A stretch of 64,000 nt of DNA from Devosia neptuniae (GTDB lineage Bacteria > Pseudomonadota > Alphaproteobacteria > Rhizobiales > Devosiaceae): contig NZ_CP104965.1 in NCBI RefSeq assembly GCF_025452235.1, positions 3,220,501 to 3,284,500 of the forward strand, read 5' to 3'. The position numbers were made by a program, and so were the translations under genes. The notes below the pieces were generated by a model that had not been told where the DNA came from, searched no databases, and worked only from the letters and a program-made list of their open reading frames with translations. This document shows, piece by piece, positions 28,276-37,290 of the stretch (within the stretch, counting starts at the first letter, position 1; each line of letters opens with the position of its first letter).

Positions 28276-28799
28276 TCCACGGGCACGTGCTCGAAATCGG
28301 CGACACCGCCTACACGGTCCAGTTCGGCGGCGACCGGGTGGTTGCAGCCGAAGCATTTCACCGCTTTGCCGGGCAGCCCGGCGTAACCTATGTCGGTGAT
28401 ATATCGGGCGCGCATAATCTGCCCGACGACACGTTCGATTGCATGGTCCTTACCCAGACGCTGCATCTGATCTTCGACATGCCCGCGGCCATCGCGACAA
28501 TCTGGAACGCACTCAAACCCGGCGGCTCCGTCCTCGTTACCGTCCCCTGGATCACCTCGATCGACAAGGGTGAATGGAATGCCACCTGGTATTGGGCGCT
28601 GTCGCCGGCTGGGCTGCGCAAGTTGCTCGAAACGCGGTTTGCGCCCAGCGATATCGCCGTCAATGCCTATGGCAACGTTCTTGCCGCATCGGCCTTCCTC
28701 TATGGCTTTGCCGAGCATGAAGTGCGCCCCCAGGACCTCGACGTGGATGACCCGCTCTGTCCGGTGATCGTCGCGGCCAGTGCCAGGAAGGCCCTATGA
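28148..28799 (+). CDS. SAM-dependent methyltransferase, interrupted by +1 frameshift near 28172-28175
   Basis: The intact frame from GTG 28287 encodes 170 residues beginning VLEIGDTAYTVQFGGD (SAM motif I) with DDTFDCMVLTQTLHLI and a KPGGSVLVTVPW block. It has lost its N-terminus. The same frame is open upstream and reads TERVSTEFGYDRGKPVDR, then YVEDFLARHAQ, a typical N-terminal helix set, but it has no start codon. A GTG at 28148 opens the neighbouring frame (VWLREVLFG). Removing one G from GGGG at 28172-28175 joins the two into a 216-residue protein. So this gene carries a one-base insertion here, a sequencing error, or a slippage site. Confidence 0.75.
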
Positions 28800-29755
28800 G
28801 CACCCGCAGCGCATTGGGCGCGATGGCGCGCACTGTCCGCCGCCTGCTGGGCACCGAGCGTCCGCTGATCCTGATGTATCACCGCATTGCCGACCTCGAG
28901 CACGATCCTTGGGAGCTGGCTGTATCGCCGACCCGGTTTGCGATTCAGCTCGAGATCTTGCGCACCAAGCGGGACGTGGTGCCCCTGTCCTGGTTGGTGG
29001 ACCGGCTCGAGCGGGGCCAATCCGCTCCCCGCGCTGTCGCCATCACTTTCGACGATGGCTATGTCGATCTGCTGGACAATGCCAAGCCTTTGCTGGCGCG
29101 CTATACCTGCCCGGCCACCGTTTTCCTGCCGCCTGCCTTTGTCGGCCAACCCGGAGGTTTCTGGTGGGATATTCTGACCCGGATTTTTCTGGCAACGCCG
29201 GAGCTGCCTGCGCAACTGACGCTCGACCACGCCGGCGGAAGCACGGTTTGGGATATACGAGCCGGTACACGCCGCAAGGTCCATGACGAAGTCTGGACGG
29301 TGCTCAAATTCATGGGCGACGGGGAGCGGGCAGGGCACCTTGCCACCCTGGTGGCATGGGCCGGCATTTCGGCTGACGCGCCCACCAGCGATCGCTGCAT
29401 GGATGAGGAGCAGTTGCGGGCCTTTTCTCAGCCGGGCGTTCTCGACTTCGGCGCCCACACTATGAACCATCCATCGTTGCCACAGCTCTCTGCATCGGAG
29501 CAGGCCGAGGAAATGAGCCGCAGCCGCAATTGGATCGTGGAAACACTCGGCATCCAACCCCATGGGCTCGCCTTCCCTTTCGGCGATTACAACAAGGAGA
29601 CGCTGGCCGCCGCGCGATCGAGCGGCGTGCAGTTTGCCTGCACGACCGTTCCGGACGCCGTAAGGCGCCGCGCCGATCGCTTCGCCCTGCCGCGCGTCGC
29701 CATCGGCAATCTGGATGCTGCCAGCTTCGAACGCCTGATCGCCAGCCATGGCTGA
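28796..29755 (+). CDS. Polysaccharide deacetylase (NodB homology)
   Basis: A 319-residue carbohydrate esterase family 4 protein. It shows ILMYHRIAD near residue 25, the metal-binding/catalytic motif AITFDDGYVDLL around residue 82, and the H-x3-H motif HTMNH near 220. Its ATG overlaps the methyltransferase stop (ATGA). There is no signal peptide, so it acts in the cytoplasm or at the inner face, probably on N-acetylated sugars of the glycolipid precursor. Confidence 0.88.
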   Translation: MSTRSALGAMARTVRRLLGTERPLILMYHRIADLEHDPWELAVSPTRFAIQLEILRTKRDVVPLSWLVDRLERGQSAPRAVAITFDDGYVDLLDNAKPLLARYTCPATVFLPPAFVGQPGGFWWDILTRIFLATPELPAQLTLDHAGGSTVWDIRAGTRRKVHDEVWTVLKFMGDGERAGHLATLVAWAGISADAPTSDRCMDEEQLRAFSQPGVLDFGAHTMNHPSLPQLSASEQAEEMSRSRNWIVETLGIQPHGLAFPFGDYNKETLAAARSSGVQFACTTVPDAVRRRADRFALPRVAIGNLDAASFERLIASHG

Positions 29756-30617
29756 GCCCCGGGTCAGTGCCATCATCATCGTCTACAACGGCGACCGCTA
29801 CCTATCCGAGGCGATCGACAGCGTGGTGGCGCAGAGTTTCCCCGATTGGGAATTGATCATCGCCGACGATGGCTCGAGCGACCGTAGCCTCGAAATCGCC
29901 CGTGACTATGCCGCCCGCCATCCGGGACGCATCCGCAGCATTGCTCACGCCAATGGCGCCAATCATGGCATGAGCGCCACGCGCAATCTGGGCATTGCCG
30001 CCGCTCGAGGGGCGCTGATGGGGTTTCTCGATTGCGACGATATCTGGCTGCCGCACAAACTAGCCGAACAGGTCGGACTGCTGGATCGCCACCCCGACGC
30101 CCAGATGATCTATGGCCGCACCCTGATTTGGCATTCGTGGCGAACCGGCCAGGCCGCCGACGATTTTTTCTATGATCTCGGCACCGCGCCGGACCGCGTC
30201 GTCGCGCCACCCGGCCTGCTGACAATTCTGCTGGAAAACCAGAGCCAAACACCAACGACCTGCAATGCGCTGATGCGCAGCGCCTTCCTCCGCGATCTAG
30301 GGGGCTTTGAAAGCCGGTTTCGTGGCATGTTCGAGGACCAGGTATTTTTCGCCAAAGCCCTGTTGGAGGCGCCGACCTACATTTCCTCGCGGAATTGGGC
30401 GCATTATCGCCAGCACAAGGAGAGCTTCTCGGCCAAATCAGCCGGCAACGGCGGCGATGGCCAGGCGTATCTGGCATTCCTCTTCTGGTTCGCTGGATAT
30501 GTCGTTCGCCGGGCACCCGCCCGCTTGGGCGTTCTCACCCAGCTTGCCCGCCTCGCGGCGCAAACATGCTGGGCCATGATCAAGCCTCGCCGCCCCTTCT
30601 GGCTGAGGGTTCGCTAG
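29748..30617 (+). CDS. Glycosyltransferase family 2 protein
   Basis: A 289-residue GT-A transferase beginning AEPRVSAIIIVYNGDRYLSE, with IIADDGSSDRS and the DxD-type LDCDDIW. Later GGFESRFRGMFEDQVFF resembles the acceptor/catalytic-base loop (ED). The ATG lies eight bases inside the deacetylase gene. The next gene follows without a gap. It probably adds one sugar in the locus polymer. Confidence 0.88.
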   Translation: MAEPRVSAIIIVYNGDRYLSEAIDSVVAQSFPDWELIIADDGSSDRSLEIARDYAARHPGRIRSIAHANGANHGMSATRNLGIAAARGALMGFLDCDDIWLPHKLAEQVGLLDRHPDAQMIYGRTLIWHSWRTGQAADDFFYDLGTAPDRVVAPPGLLTILLENQSQTPTTCNALMRSAFLRDLGGFESRFRGMFEDQVFFAKALLEAPTYISSRNWAHYRQHKESFSAKSAGNGGDGQAYLAFLFWFAGYVVRRAPARLGVLTQLARLAAQTCWAMIKPRRPFWLRVR

Positions 30618-31520
30618 ATGCCAAAGGTCTCCATCATCACCCCGGTCCTGGACGCCGAGCGCTTCCTGCCTGCGGCCATAGACAGCGTACTGGCCCAGAC
30701 CGAGACCGACTGGGAACTCCTGCTGATCGATGACGGCTCGACCGATGCCAGCCCGCAAATCGCCGCCGCGGCGGCCACTAGGGATACCCGCGTCCGCACG
30801 GTCTCTCGGCCCGCCAATGCGCGACACGGTGCCGCTGCGGCGCGCAATGCCGGCCTCGCGCTGGCCAAGGGCGAGTTCGTCGCCTTTCTCGATGCCGACG
30901 ATCTTTATGAGCCGCAAAAGCTCGAAACCGAGCTGACCCTGCTGGCGGCCCATCCCGAAGCCGCAATGGTTTATGGTCCCACGCTTTGGTGGCGCGACGG
31001 GGAGCGGCCCTGGCGCTGGGTTGAGCCGATGCAGCGCCAGGCCAACCGCCAGCATCAGCCGCCGGCACTGGTTTCCAAGGTTATCCTGTCACTCGATTGG
31101 CACGTGCCCTGCACCTGTGCCGTGCTCATCCGCCACGCGGCCATTGCCGAAACCGGCGGTTTCGAAGAGCAATTCACCCTCTACGAAGACCAGACGCTCT
31201 GGACCAAGCTGTTCCTGCGCTATCCCGTTTTCATCCACGATCATTGCCTGTCGCGATATCGCCAGCACGAGCACTCCGTTTCCGCCGAGGCCGTCAGGTC
31301 TGGGCAATATCAGCGCCATGCCGAGCATCGCTCCCGCGCGGCTTTTCTCGATTGGGTCGCGCAATATCTGGATGGCAAAACAGCCCTGAGGCGGGCCTTG
31401 CGGCTCGCCCGGGCGCCCTATGCGCAGCCCGGACTGCAACGCAGCGCCGACCTTGTCTATCTGCGCGCCAAGCAGGCGACGCGCCGCGTTGAACGCTCCA
31501 TTCGGCGGTGGCGGCAATGA
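30618..31520 (+). CDS. Glycosyltransferase family 2 protein
   Basis: A 300-residue transferase that follows directly after the previous stop codon. It opens PKVSIITPVLDAERFLPAAI, with LLIDDGSTDAS, the DxD-type FLDADDLYEP and the ETGGFEEQFTLYEDQTLW loop. It is clearly related to the gene before it, suggesting local duplication. The C-terminus is rich in Arg and could contact the membrane surface. Confidence 0.88.
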   Translation: MPKVSIITPVLDAERFLPAAIDSVLAQTETDWELLLIDDGSTDASPQIAAAAATRDTRVRTVSRPANARHGAAAARNAGLALAKGEFVAFLDADDLYEPQKLETELTLLAAHPEAAMVYGPTLWWRDGERPWRWVEPMQRQANRQHQPPALVSKVILSLDWHVPCTCAVLIRHAAIAETGGFEEQFTLYEDQTLWTKLFLRYPVFIHDHCLSRYRQHEHSVSAEAVRSGQYQRHAEHRSRAAFLDWVAQYLDGKTALRRALRLARAPYAQPGLQRSADLVYLRAKQATRRVERSIRRWRQ

Positions 31521-32434
31521 CGCTCGTGACCGTGCTTATCGTTACCTACAATCACGTGGGCTTCATCGCAGCGGCCATCGATAGCGCATTTGCCCAGAAA
31601 ACGCATTTCGACGTCGAGATCATAATCAGCGAAGACGCCTCGACAGACGGCACAAGGGCAATTGTCGAGGATTATGCAGCCCGCTTTCCCAGCCGTATCC
31701 GCCTGATGCTGTCAGAGACCAATCTGCGCAGCAACGAAACCGTGGCCCGCGGCTTGCGCGCCGCCCGAGGCGAGTTCGTCGCCCTGCTTGACGGCGACGA
31801 TTGCTGGACGGCCACCGACAAGCTGCAGCGCCAGGCCGATTTCCTGCTGAACAATCCCGATTGCGCCGCCCATTTCTTCAACGCCAGGATCATCCGGGGC
31901 GGGGCGCCGACCGAGGGCCTCTGGACGCCGCAAACGCAGGCCCGCCGTGTCGATCTGGCGCAAATCTGGCACGGCAATCCCTATGCGACGGCCGCAGGAA
32001 TGCTGCGCCTCGCGCCGATCCGCGACGTACCCTCCTGGTATCACGGCTTCTTCCCGCGCACCGATTGGCCGCTTTACATCCTCTGCGCCATTTCGGGCCT
32101 ATTGGCGTTCGATCCCGAGCCGGTCGCGCTTTACCGGCTGCATGAAGGCGGCATGTTCAGCCCGCAATCGGAGGCGAGCAAGCTCGACAGTACTTTCGCC
32201 TTCCTCACCAGCATGGATCAACGTCTTGGCGGTCAATACCACGACATGGCCCGCGCCGGCTGCTCGGGGCTGTTCTACGATTGGGCCGAAGATTATCTGA
32301 GCAAGGGCCAACCGCAATTATCACGGCAGGCCTATGCCTTTGCCCTGCGCGGCGGTGGCGTGGGCCAGACCGTGCGCTGGGGCGCATTTGGCCGGCTCGG
32401 CCTGCGGCTCGCCAAAGCCTCGGTGCTTCAATGA
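31517..32434 (+). CDS. Glycosyltransferase family 2 protein
   Basis: A 305-residue transferase beginning MTLVTVLIVTYNHVGFIA. It has IIISEDASTDGTR in place of the usual DDGS and LLDGDDCWT as the metal motif, features of the WcaA-like subgroup. The ATG at 31517 overlaps the previous stop as ATGA; an upstream in-frame GTG at 31508 is less likely. Confidence 0.86.
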   Translation: MTLVTVLIVTYNHVGFIAAAIDSAFAQKTHFDVEIIISEDASTDGTRAIVEDYAARFPSRIRLMLSETNLRSNETVARGLRAARGEFVALLDGDDCWTATDKLQRQADFLLNNPDCAAHFFNARIIRGGAPTEGLWTPQTQARRVDLAQIWHGNPYATAAGMLRLAPIRDVPSWYHGFFPRTDWPLYILCAISGLLAFDPEPVALYRLHEGGMFSPQSEASKLDSTFAFLTSMDQRLGGQYHDMARAGCSGLFYDWAEDYLSKGQPQLSRQAYAFALRGGGVGQTVRWGAFGRLGLRLAKASVLQ

Positions 32435-33429
32435 GCCGGTCCCCCATCCTCGACACGCGCTATCGCGATGCCGTGAGCCGGCCTCCGCCTGACCAATCTG
32501 TTCCATTCTGGTCGGTGATGATCCCCACCTTCAACAGCGGCGATTATCTCAGGCAAACGCTGGCCAGCGTCTTGGCGCAGGACCAGGGACCAGAGCGGAT
32601 GCAGGTCGAGGTTATCGACGACGCCTCCGACAACGACGACCCCGCCGCCATCGTTGCCGAGCTTGGCAAAGGCCGCGTGCAGTTCACCCGCCAGTTGCGC
32701 AATGTCGGCCACATCGCCAATTTCCACACCTGTCTGCAGCGCGCTCGCGGGCAGGTGGTGCACTTGCTGCATGGCGACGACCTGGTCGAGCCGGGCTTCT
32801 ACGAAGCGCTGGAGCATGGCTTCCACGCTGTGCCCGAAATTGGCGCGGCATTCTGCCGGGCGCGCTTCGTTGATGAGGATGGCCGCGATCTCGGCTTGAC
32901 CGAGCAGGAAGAGGACCATGCCGGTCCGCTGCCTGACCACCTGGCGCGGCTGGCGCGCGAGCAGCGCATCATGACCCCCTCCATTGCCGTGCGCCGCAGC
33001 GCCTATGTCGCGCTTGGCGGCTTTGACCAACGTCTGGTCTGCAGCGAGGATTGGGAAATGTGGGTTCGTATCGCCGCGCGCTATCCCGTCTGGTACGAGC
33101 CGCGGCCGCTGGCGAAATACCGCATGCATCTGCAATCCAATACCGGGCGCCACATCCGCTCGGGGGACGACATGGCCTATACCCGCCAGGCCATCGATAT
33201 CTTTGCCGACTATCTGCCGCCAGCGACGCGGCAGGCCGTTATACCCGCAGCGAAGCGAACCTACGCCCGTGCGTCGCTTGGCATGGCCGACCGCATGCTG
33301 CGCCTGGGCGACCTGCCGGCTGCGCGCGCCCAGCTCTGGCAGGCCATTCGCCTCGATGCCTCGCCACCCATTGTCTGGCCCGCCATTAAGATCATGGCGC
33401 GAACGCTCGCGGGAGCGTCCCAACCATGA
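32431..33429 (+). CDS. Glycosyltransferase family 2 protein
   Basis: A 332-residue transferase starting MSRSPILDTRYRDAV, chosen because the ATG overlaps the previous stop as ATGA; the open frame extends upstream only by chance. It has FWSVMIPTFNSGDYLRQT, VIDDASDND, LLHGDDLVEPGF and ALGGFDQRLVCSEDWEMW. The C-terminal third is helical. Fourth of four consecutive GT2 genes. Confidence 0.87.
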   Translation: MSRSPILDTRYRDAVSRPPPDQSVPFWSVMIPTFNSGDYLRQTLASVLAQDQGPERMQVEVIDDASDNDDPAAIVAELGKGRVQFTRQLRNVGHIANFHTCLQRARGQVVHLLHGDDLVEPGFYEALEHGFHAVPEIGAAFCRARFVDEDGRDLGLTEQEEDHAGPLPDHLARLAREQRIMTPSIAVRRSAYVALGGFDQRLVCSEDWEMWVRIAARYPVWYEPRPLAKYRMHLQSNTGRHIRSGDDMAYTRQAIDIFADYLPPATRQAVIPAAKRTYARASLGMADRMLRLGDLPAARAQLWQAIRLDASPPIVWPAIKIMARTLAGASQP

Positions 33430-34460
33430 CCGCACCACAGGCAAACATCGCCATCGCTGGATGCGGCGCCGTTAGCACGCTTTATTACGCGCCCGCCCTC
33501 GCCATTCTGCAACAAAAGGGGCGGATTGACCGCGTAGTGGCCTTCGATCCAGACGCCGCGCGCGCTCGCGCGTTTGCTGGCTTGATCAGCGGCACAGAGG
33601 TATCCCAAAGCTTCGATGCGCTAGTGTCCTCGCCCGGCGATCTGCTGATCGTGGCATCACCCCCTATGGCCCATGCCGACCAGGTCATTGCCGCATTGAA
33701 CGCCGGAAAGGACGTGCTGTGCGAGAAGCCGCTCGCCATCGGCAGCGTCCAGGCGCGGCAAATGATCGAAGCGGCGGCGCGTAATGACCGGCTTCTATTC
33801 GCTGGACACGTCCGGCGGCAGTTTCCGGCAACCAGTGCCATCCGCGACATTGTGCGCTCAGGGCTGTTGGGCCAGATTTCTGCTGTCACCTGCTTTGAAG
33901 GCGGCCCGTTTTCCTGGCCCGTTTCCGGGCCGGGATATTTCTCTCGCTCATCCTCCGGTGGCGGCGTGCTGCAGGATATCGGCAGTCACTGCCTGGATCT
34001 GCTGACCTGGTGGCTCGGCGAGCCAGACGATGTTGCCTACGAGGATGACGCGTTCGGCGGCGTCGAGGCGAATTGCCTTGTCACGTTGGATTATCCTGGC
34101 TTCCAGGCCAAGATCCGTCTTAGCCGTGATTGGGCGCAGCCCAATGTCTATCGCATCGTCGGGACCAACGGCTGGCTGGAATGGCCGGTGAATGATGCAC
34201 GCAATTTCCGCTTTGCCATGTCGGGCGGCGACACCGCCGACACCCAGATGCGGGCGCCGCCGGGCGATGACTTCCACCAGGCCTTCGCAAGACAGATCGA
34301 AGCCGCGTTGGACAACGACAAGAACGCCGTCGGCGCTGCCGACATATTGCCAACCATCGCCATAATCGAGGCCTGCTACGCCAATCGCGCCGCGATGGCC
34401 CTGCCATGGTTGGGCGCAGACGAACTCGCACGCGCCCGCGCGCTTTCGAGGCCATCATGA
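33426..34460 (+). CDS. Gfo/Idh/MocA-family NAD(P)-dependent oxidoreductase
   Basis: A 344-residue sugar dehydrogenase. The N-terminal Rossmann domain has IAIAGCGAVSTLYYAPAL, and the catalytic Lys is in the family motif CEKPLAIGS near residue 100. A C-terminal alpha/beta domain contains the DIGSHCLDLLTWWLGEP block. It probably oxidises or reduces a nucleotide-activated sugar for the polymer. ATGA overlaps occur at both ends. Confidence 0.88.
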   Translation: MTAPQANIAIAGCGAVSTLYYAPALAILQQKGRIDRVVAFDPDAARARAFAGLISGTEVSQSFDALVSSPGDLLIVASPPMAHADQVIAALNAGKDVLCEKPLAIGSVQARQMIEAAARNDRLLFAGHVRRQFPATSAIRDIVRSGLLGQISAVTCFEGGPFSWPVSGPGYFSRSSSGGGVLQDIGSHCLDLLTWWLGEPDDVAYEDDAFGGVEANCLVTLDYPGFQAKIRLSRDWAQPNVYRIVGTNGWLEWPVNDARNFRFAMSGGDTADTQMRAPPGDDFHQAFARQIEAALDNDKNAVGAADILPTIAIIEACYANRAAMALPWLGADELARARALSRPS

Positions 34461-35527
34461 CTGAGCGCATCGCCATTCTGGGTGCCGGAGGCTTCATCGG
34501 CAATCGAGCCGTCGAAATGCTGACGCTTGGCGGGCATTATGAGGTCAGGCCCGTTGTGCGCGCGGCGCAATCGCTGGCACTGGCCAGCCGGTTTGCACTC
34601 GATGGCCGCATCGCGGATGGCCGTGATCAAGTGGCGCTTGAGGCCGCCTTTGGCGGTTGCAGCGCCGTTATCCATGCCATGGCTGGCGATCCCCAAACTA
34701 TCGTGGCGGCCATCGAGCCGGTCTATCGGGCCGCTGCGGCGGCTGGGGTCAAACGACTGATCTATCTCAGCTCTGCGTCCGTTCACGGGCAATCGCCGGC
34801 TCTAGGCACGACCGAACTGAGTCCGCTCTCGGAGCGCCAACCCATCGAATACAACAATGCCAAGGTGCGCGCTGAACGGCTGCTCATGCGCTTGCGGCAA
34901 CAGGGGGGCCTGGAGATCACCGTCCTGCGCCCCGGTATCGTGTACGGGCCGCGCTCCTATTGGATCGGCGGCTTTGCCGATGAATTGCTGGCTGGCGAGG
35001 CCTATCTGGTCGATGGCGGCGCAGGCCTTTGCAACGGCATCTATGTCGACAATCTCATCCATGCCATGACGCTCGCACTTAAGACCCCATCCGCCGATGG
35101 CCAGGCCTATCTGCTTGGCGATGAGGAGACCTATAGCTGGGCCGATCTGCTGCGGCCGGTCGCCGGGGTTTTGGGAATGTCACTTGATGATCTCCCCCAG
35201 CCCGAGATGGAGCGCCGAGCCGGTCTGGTGGCCCGTCTGAAAGCCATTCGTCAATTGCGGCGCGCCGCCAGAGCGCTGCCGCGTCCGCTCAAGGCGGCAT
35301 TGCGGGCCGGGTTTCGCGAAATGGGCGCCGAAGCGGGGCAGTCCAGTTCCGGTCCCAGACGTCCGGTCGCCAGCCTGGAACGAAGCTTGCTACATCGCTG
35401 CACCTGGAAATTGCCGCACGATAAGGCGGCGCGCGAGTTGGGCTATGTGCCGATCATCGATTTCCCGGAGGCTCAGCGCCGAACGCTAGGCTGGCTAGAG
35501 TTCGCAGGCTATGCCGTCGCCCGCTGA
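34457..35527 (+). CDS. NAD-dependent epimerase/dehydratase family protein
   Basis: A 356-residue extended SDR. It has AILGAGGFIGNRAVEML at the N-terminus, SSASVHGQSP as the Ser-containing strand and Tyr-x3-Lys in EYNNAKVRAE. VLRPGIVYGPRSYWIGG follows, then a C-terminal extension. The ATG at 34457 overlaps the previous stop (ATGA). It is a sugar-nucleotide modifying enzyme by context. It overlaps tail-to-tail by 19 bases with the convergent glycosyltransferase. Confidence 0.86.
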   Translation: MTERIAILGAGGFIGNRAVEMLTLGGHYEVRPVVRAAQSLALASRFALDGRIADGRDQVALEAAFGGCSAVIHAMAGDPQTIVAAIEPVYRAAAAAGVKRLIYLSSASVHGQSPALGTTELSPLSERQPIEYNNAKVRAERLLMRLRQQGGLEITVLRPGIVYGPRSYWIGGFADELLAGEAYLVDGGAGLCNGIYVDNLIHAMTLALKTPSADGQAYLLGDEETYSWADLLRPVAGVLGMSLDDLPQPEMERRAGLVARLKAIRQLRRAARALPRPLKAALRAGFREMGAEAGQSSSGPRRPVASLERSLLHRCTWKLPHDKAARELGYVPIIDFPEAQRRTLGWLEFAGYAVAR

Positions 35528-36576
35528 AGCGTGTCTTGCAGGTGGGCATAAGCAATGTCGCGGGGCTCGACTTCGTTCAGAATGCGCTGCAAATGCCGGC
35601 TTAAACCAGCCGCGGCATTCTCACCGGTCGCGTAATCCGCAAAGGGCCGACGCTCCTTGTCGGCCTTGACCACACCCTTGCGGGTCTGCTGGCGGTGCAT
35701 CACGTAACCCAGACCGTCCGCGAGTGACGCCAGGCTTGCGCCTTTTGTCCAGTCGCCGAGCAATGCCGCTGCCTGGCGCCAGTCGCCCTCTGCCAACACT
35801 TTCAGCCCCAGAAAAAACTGGTGCTTCTTGTAGGTCGCGCGGGCGGTGGTCGCCAGTTCCGGTAATTCCTGTTCCACAATGTCGAGTGCCAGCAGCCGCG
35901 AGCGCAGCATGGCGCCGTCATCGTTGGACATGGCATCGGCCCGCTTGCGATAGCCAACGAGATAACCATCATCCACTGCGATCTCGCCAAGCATTGCCAG
36001 CCGGATCTGAAACAGGAAGTCCTCGCAGCCCTGCGCCCCGCGCTCCTTGAGCCGCCGGTCATAGCCGCCTACCTGCAGCGCGTCCGCCCTGCGGAACATG
36101 ATGGCGCTGCCATTGCCCACCGCATTGAATGCCGTCAGGCGATGGCAAGCCCAGCCGGCGAGCGTCGCCTGCGCAATCGTCTTGGTGACGATGCTTGCCT
36201 CGTCGATATTCCGCCGGCTGGAATAGACCAGCGTCACCTCCGGCCGCGCTTCCAGAATTGCCAATTGGCGCGAGAGCTTGTCAGGATGCCACAGATCGTC
36301 GGCATCGACCGGAGCAATATAGGCTGCTTGCGCCGCTTCAATTCCCACATTGCGCGCGGCGGCGACCCCGCCATTGCGCGTCGAGATCACCCGTATGCGC
36401 TGGTCCCGCGCCGCAAGCTGCTGGGCAAGGCAATGGGTGCCGTCTATCGAGCCGTCATCGACCACGATTATCTCAATATTCGGAAGCGTTTGTTTGCGAA
36501 CCGTTTCGACGGTTTCCGGTAGAGTAGATTCTGCATTATATGCAGGAATGACTACAGATATTGACGGTCTGTGCAA
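35509..36576 (-). CDS. Glycosyltransferase family 2 protein
   Basis: A 355-residue transferase on the minus strand, the only one of the locus in this orientation. It begins PSISVVIPAYNAESTLPETV, with IIVVDDGSIDGT, the DxD-type APVDADDLWHPD and a GGYDRRLKERGAQGCEDFLF loop. Its promoter must lie in the AT-rich stretch above 36577. Being convergent and next to the accessory region, it may have been added to the locus later. Confidence 0.88.
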   Translation of the reverse strand: MHRPSISVVIPAYNAESTLPETVETVRKQTLPNIEIIVVDDGSIDGTHCLAQQLAARDQRIRVISTRNGGVAAARNVGIEAAQAAYIAPVDADDLWHPDKLSRQLAILEARPEVTLVYSSRRNIDEASIVTKTIAQATLAGWACHRLTAFNAVGNGSAIMFRRADALQVGGYDRRLKERGAQGCEDFLFQIRLAMLGEIAVDDGYLVGYRKRADAMSNDDGAMLRSRLLALDIVEQELPELATTARATYKKHQFFLGLKVLAEGDWRQAAALLGDWTKGASLASLADGLGYVMHRQQTRKGVVKADKERRPFADYATGENAAAGLSRHLQRILNEVEPRDIAYAHLQDTLQRATA

Positions 36577-36846
36577 ATTGTAACCACGATTCTGTCGTTA
36601 GAACCACTTTCGGCTACTACAATATTTCAAGTATGCTTGCGAATATATTGATTTCTCTGGACCAAAAGTGTGCGCCGCGTTGAATAATATATCAGGCTTA
36701 CCCGCAGAGGTTTGTGGGCCGCCGCCGGTTCTGGCGGCCGCACCACTGATCGGCACAGCCCATGCACAAACGGCCTCCAACGCCTCGGCTCCTGGCCGGA
36801 CAGCCGAAAACGCCGCCCGGCCCTAAGGCGTCGCGGTTATACGGTA

Positions 36847-36900
36847 ACGGGCGGCCATTGGACCTTCCGAAACAGATAGAGTGGGCCAATGGCCGCCCGT
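36847..36900. repeat. 15-bp perfect inverted repeat (24-nt loop)
   Basis: ACGGGCGGCCATTGG (36847-36861) is matched exactly by its reverse complement at 36886-36900, with a 24-base loop. The transcript would form a very stable GC-rich hairpin. No T run follows on either strand, so it is not a simple terminator. It could be a REP-like element, a recombination or protein-binding site, or part of an RNA. Confidence 0.85.
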
Positions 36901-37177
36901 CACGATCCGCTTTTTATGCAGGGTCCGGTTCAGGCGGTACCATTCTTGCAGGTCCGGCTGCCGAGTTTCCAACCCCACTGGACAGGCGCCCCCATCCCAC
37001 GGTCTCCCCACCCGGCCCTGCGTCGGGGCCGCGTAACTGGCGGGGATGGGGGTATAGTGACATAGGGGTTTGGGGCGGGGATAAGTTTTTTGCAATGGCC
37101 GATTTCGACCCCATTGCGGTCGGTCGATTGGACTTGGCGAATTCCGAAAAGCGGACACTGTCAGACTACCCAACTAT

Positions 37178-37197
37178 GAGGTGGCCGCAGCCACCTC
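37178..37197. repeat. 8-bp stem, 4-nt loop hairpin upstream of nuclease-like gene
   Basis: GAGGTGGC (37178-37185), loop CGCA, GCCACCTC (37190-37197) is a perfect hairpin about 95 bases before the start at 37291. No T run follows. It could be an operator or a leader RNA structure controlling the downstream gene. Confidence 0.65.
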
Positions 37198-37290
37198 CCA
37201 CTTGGCACATCGGTCGCCCCTAGCACCATTGTAGAACCGAGCCAGATGCCAAAGCATCAATCTTGGGCTAGCGTTCAGGCGGAGGTAAAC

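Larger units (their letters stand above)
36577..37290. other. 714-bp gene-poor region left of the nuclease-like gene
   Basis: The first 110 bases or so are clearly AT-richer than the surroundings and probably carry the promoter of the minus-strand glycosyltransferase. The rest is GC-rich and holds two strong hairpins (36847-36900 and 37178-37197). Open frames here on both strands are proline/arginine-rich without start sites or family signatures, so I call no gene. It may be the left edge of an accessory insertion. Confidence 0.6.

Noticed and set aside
36762..37223. Open frames of 153 (plus) and 116 (minus) codons left of the nuclease-like gene
   Set aside because: Pro/Arg-rich composition, no ribosome sites, no family motif, and both read through the inverted repeat; typical of GC-rich non-coding DNA.
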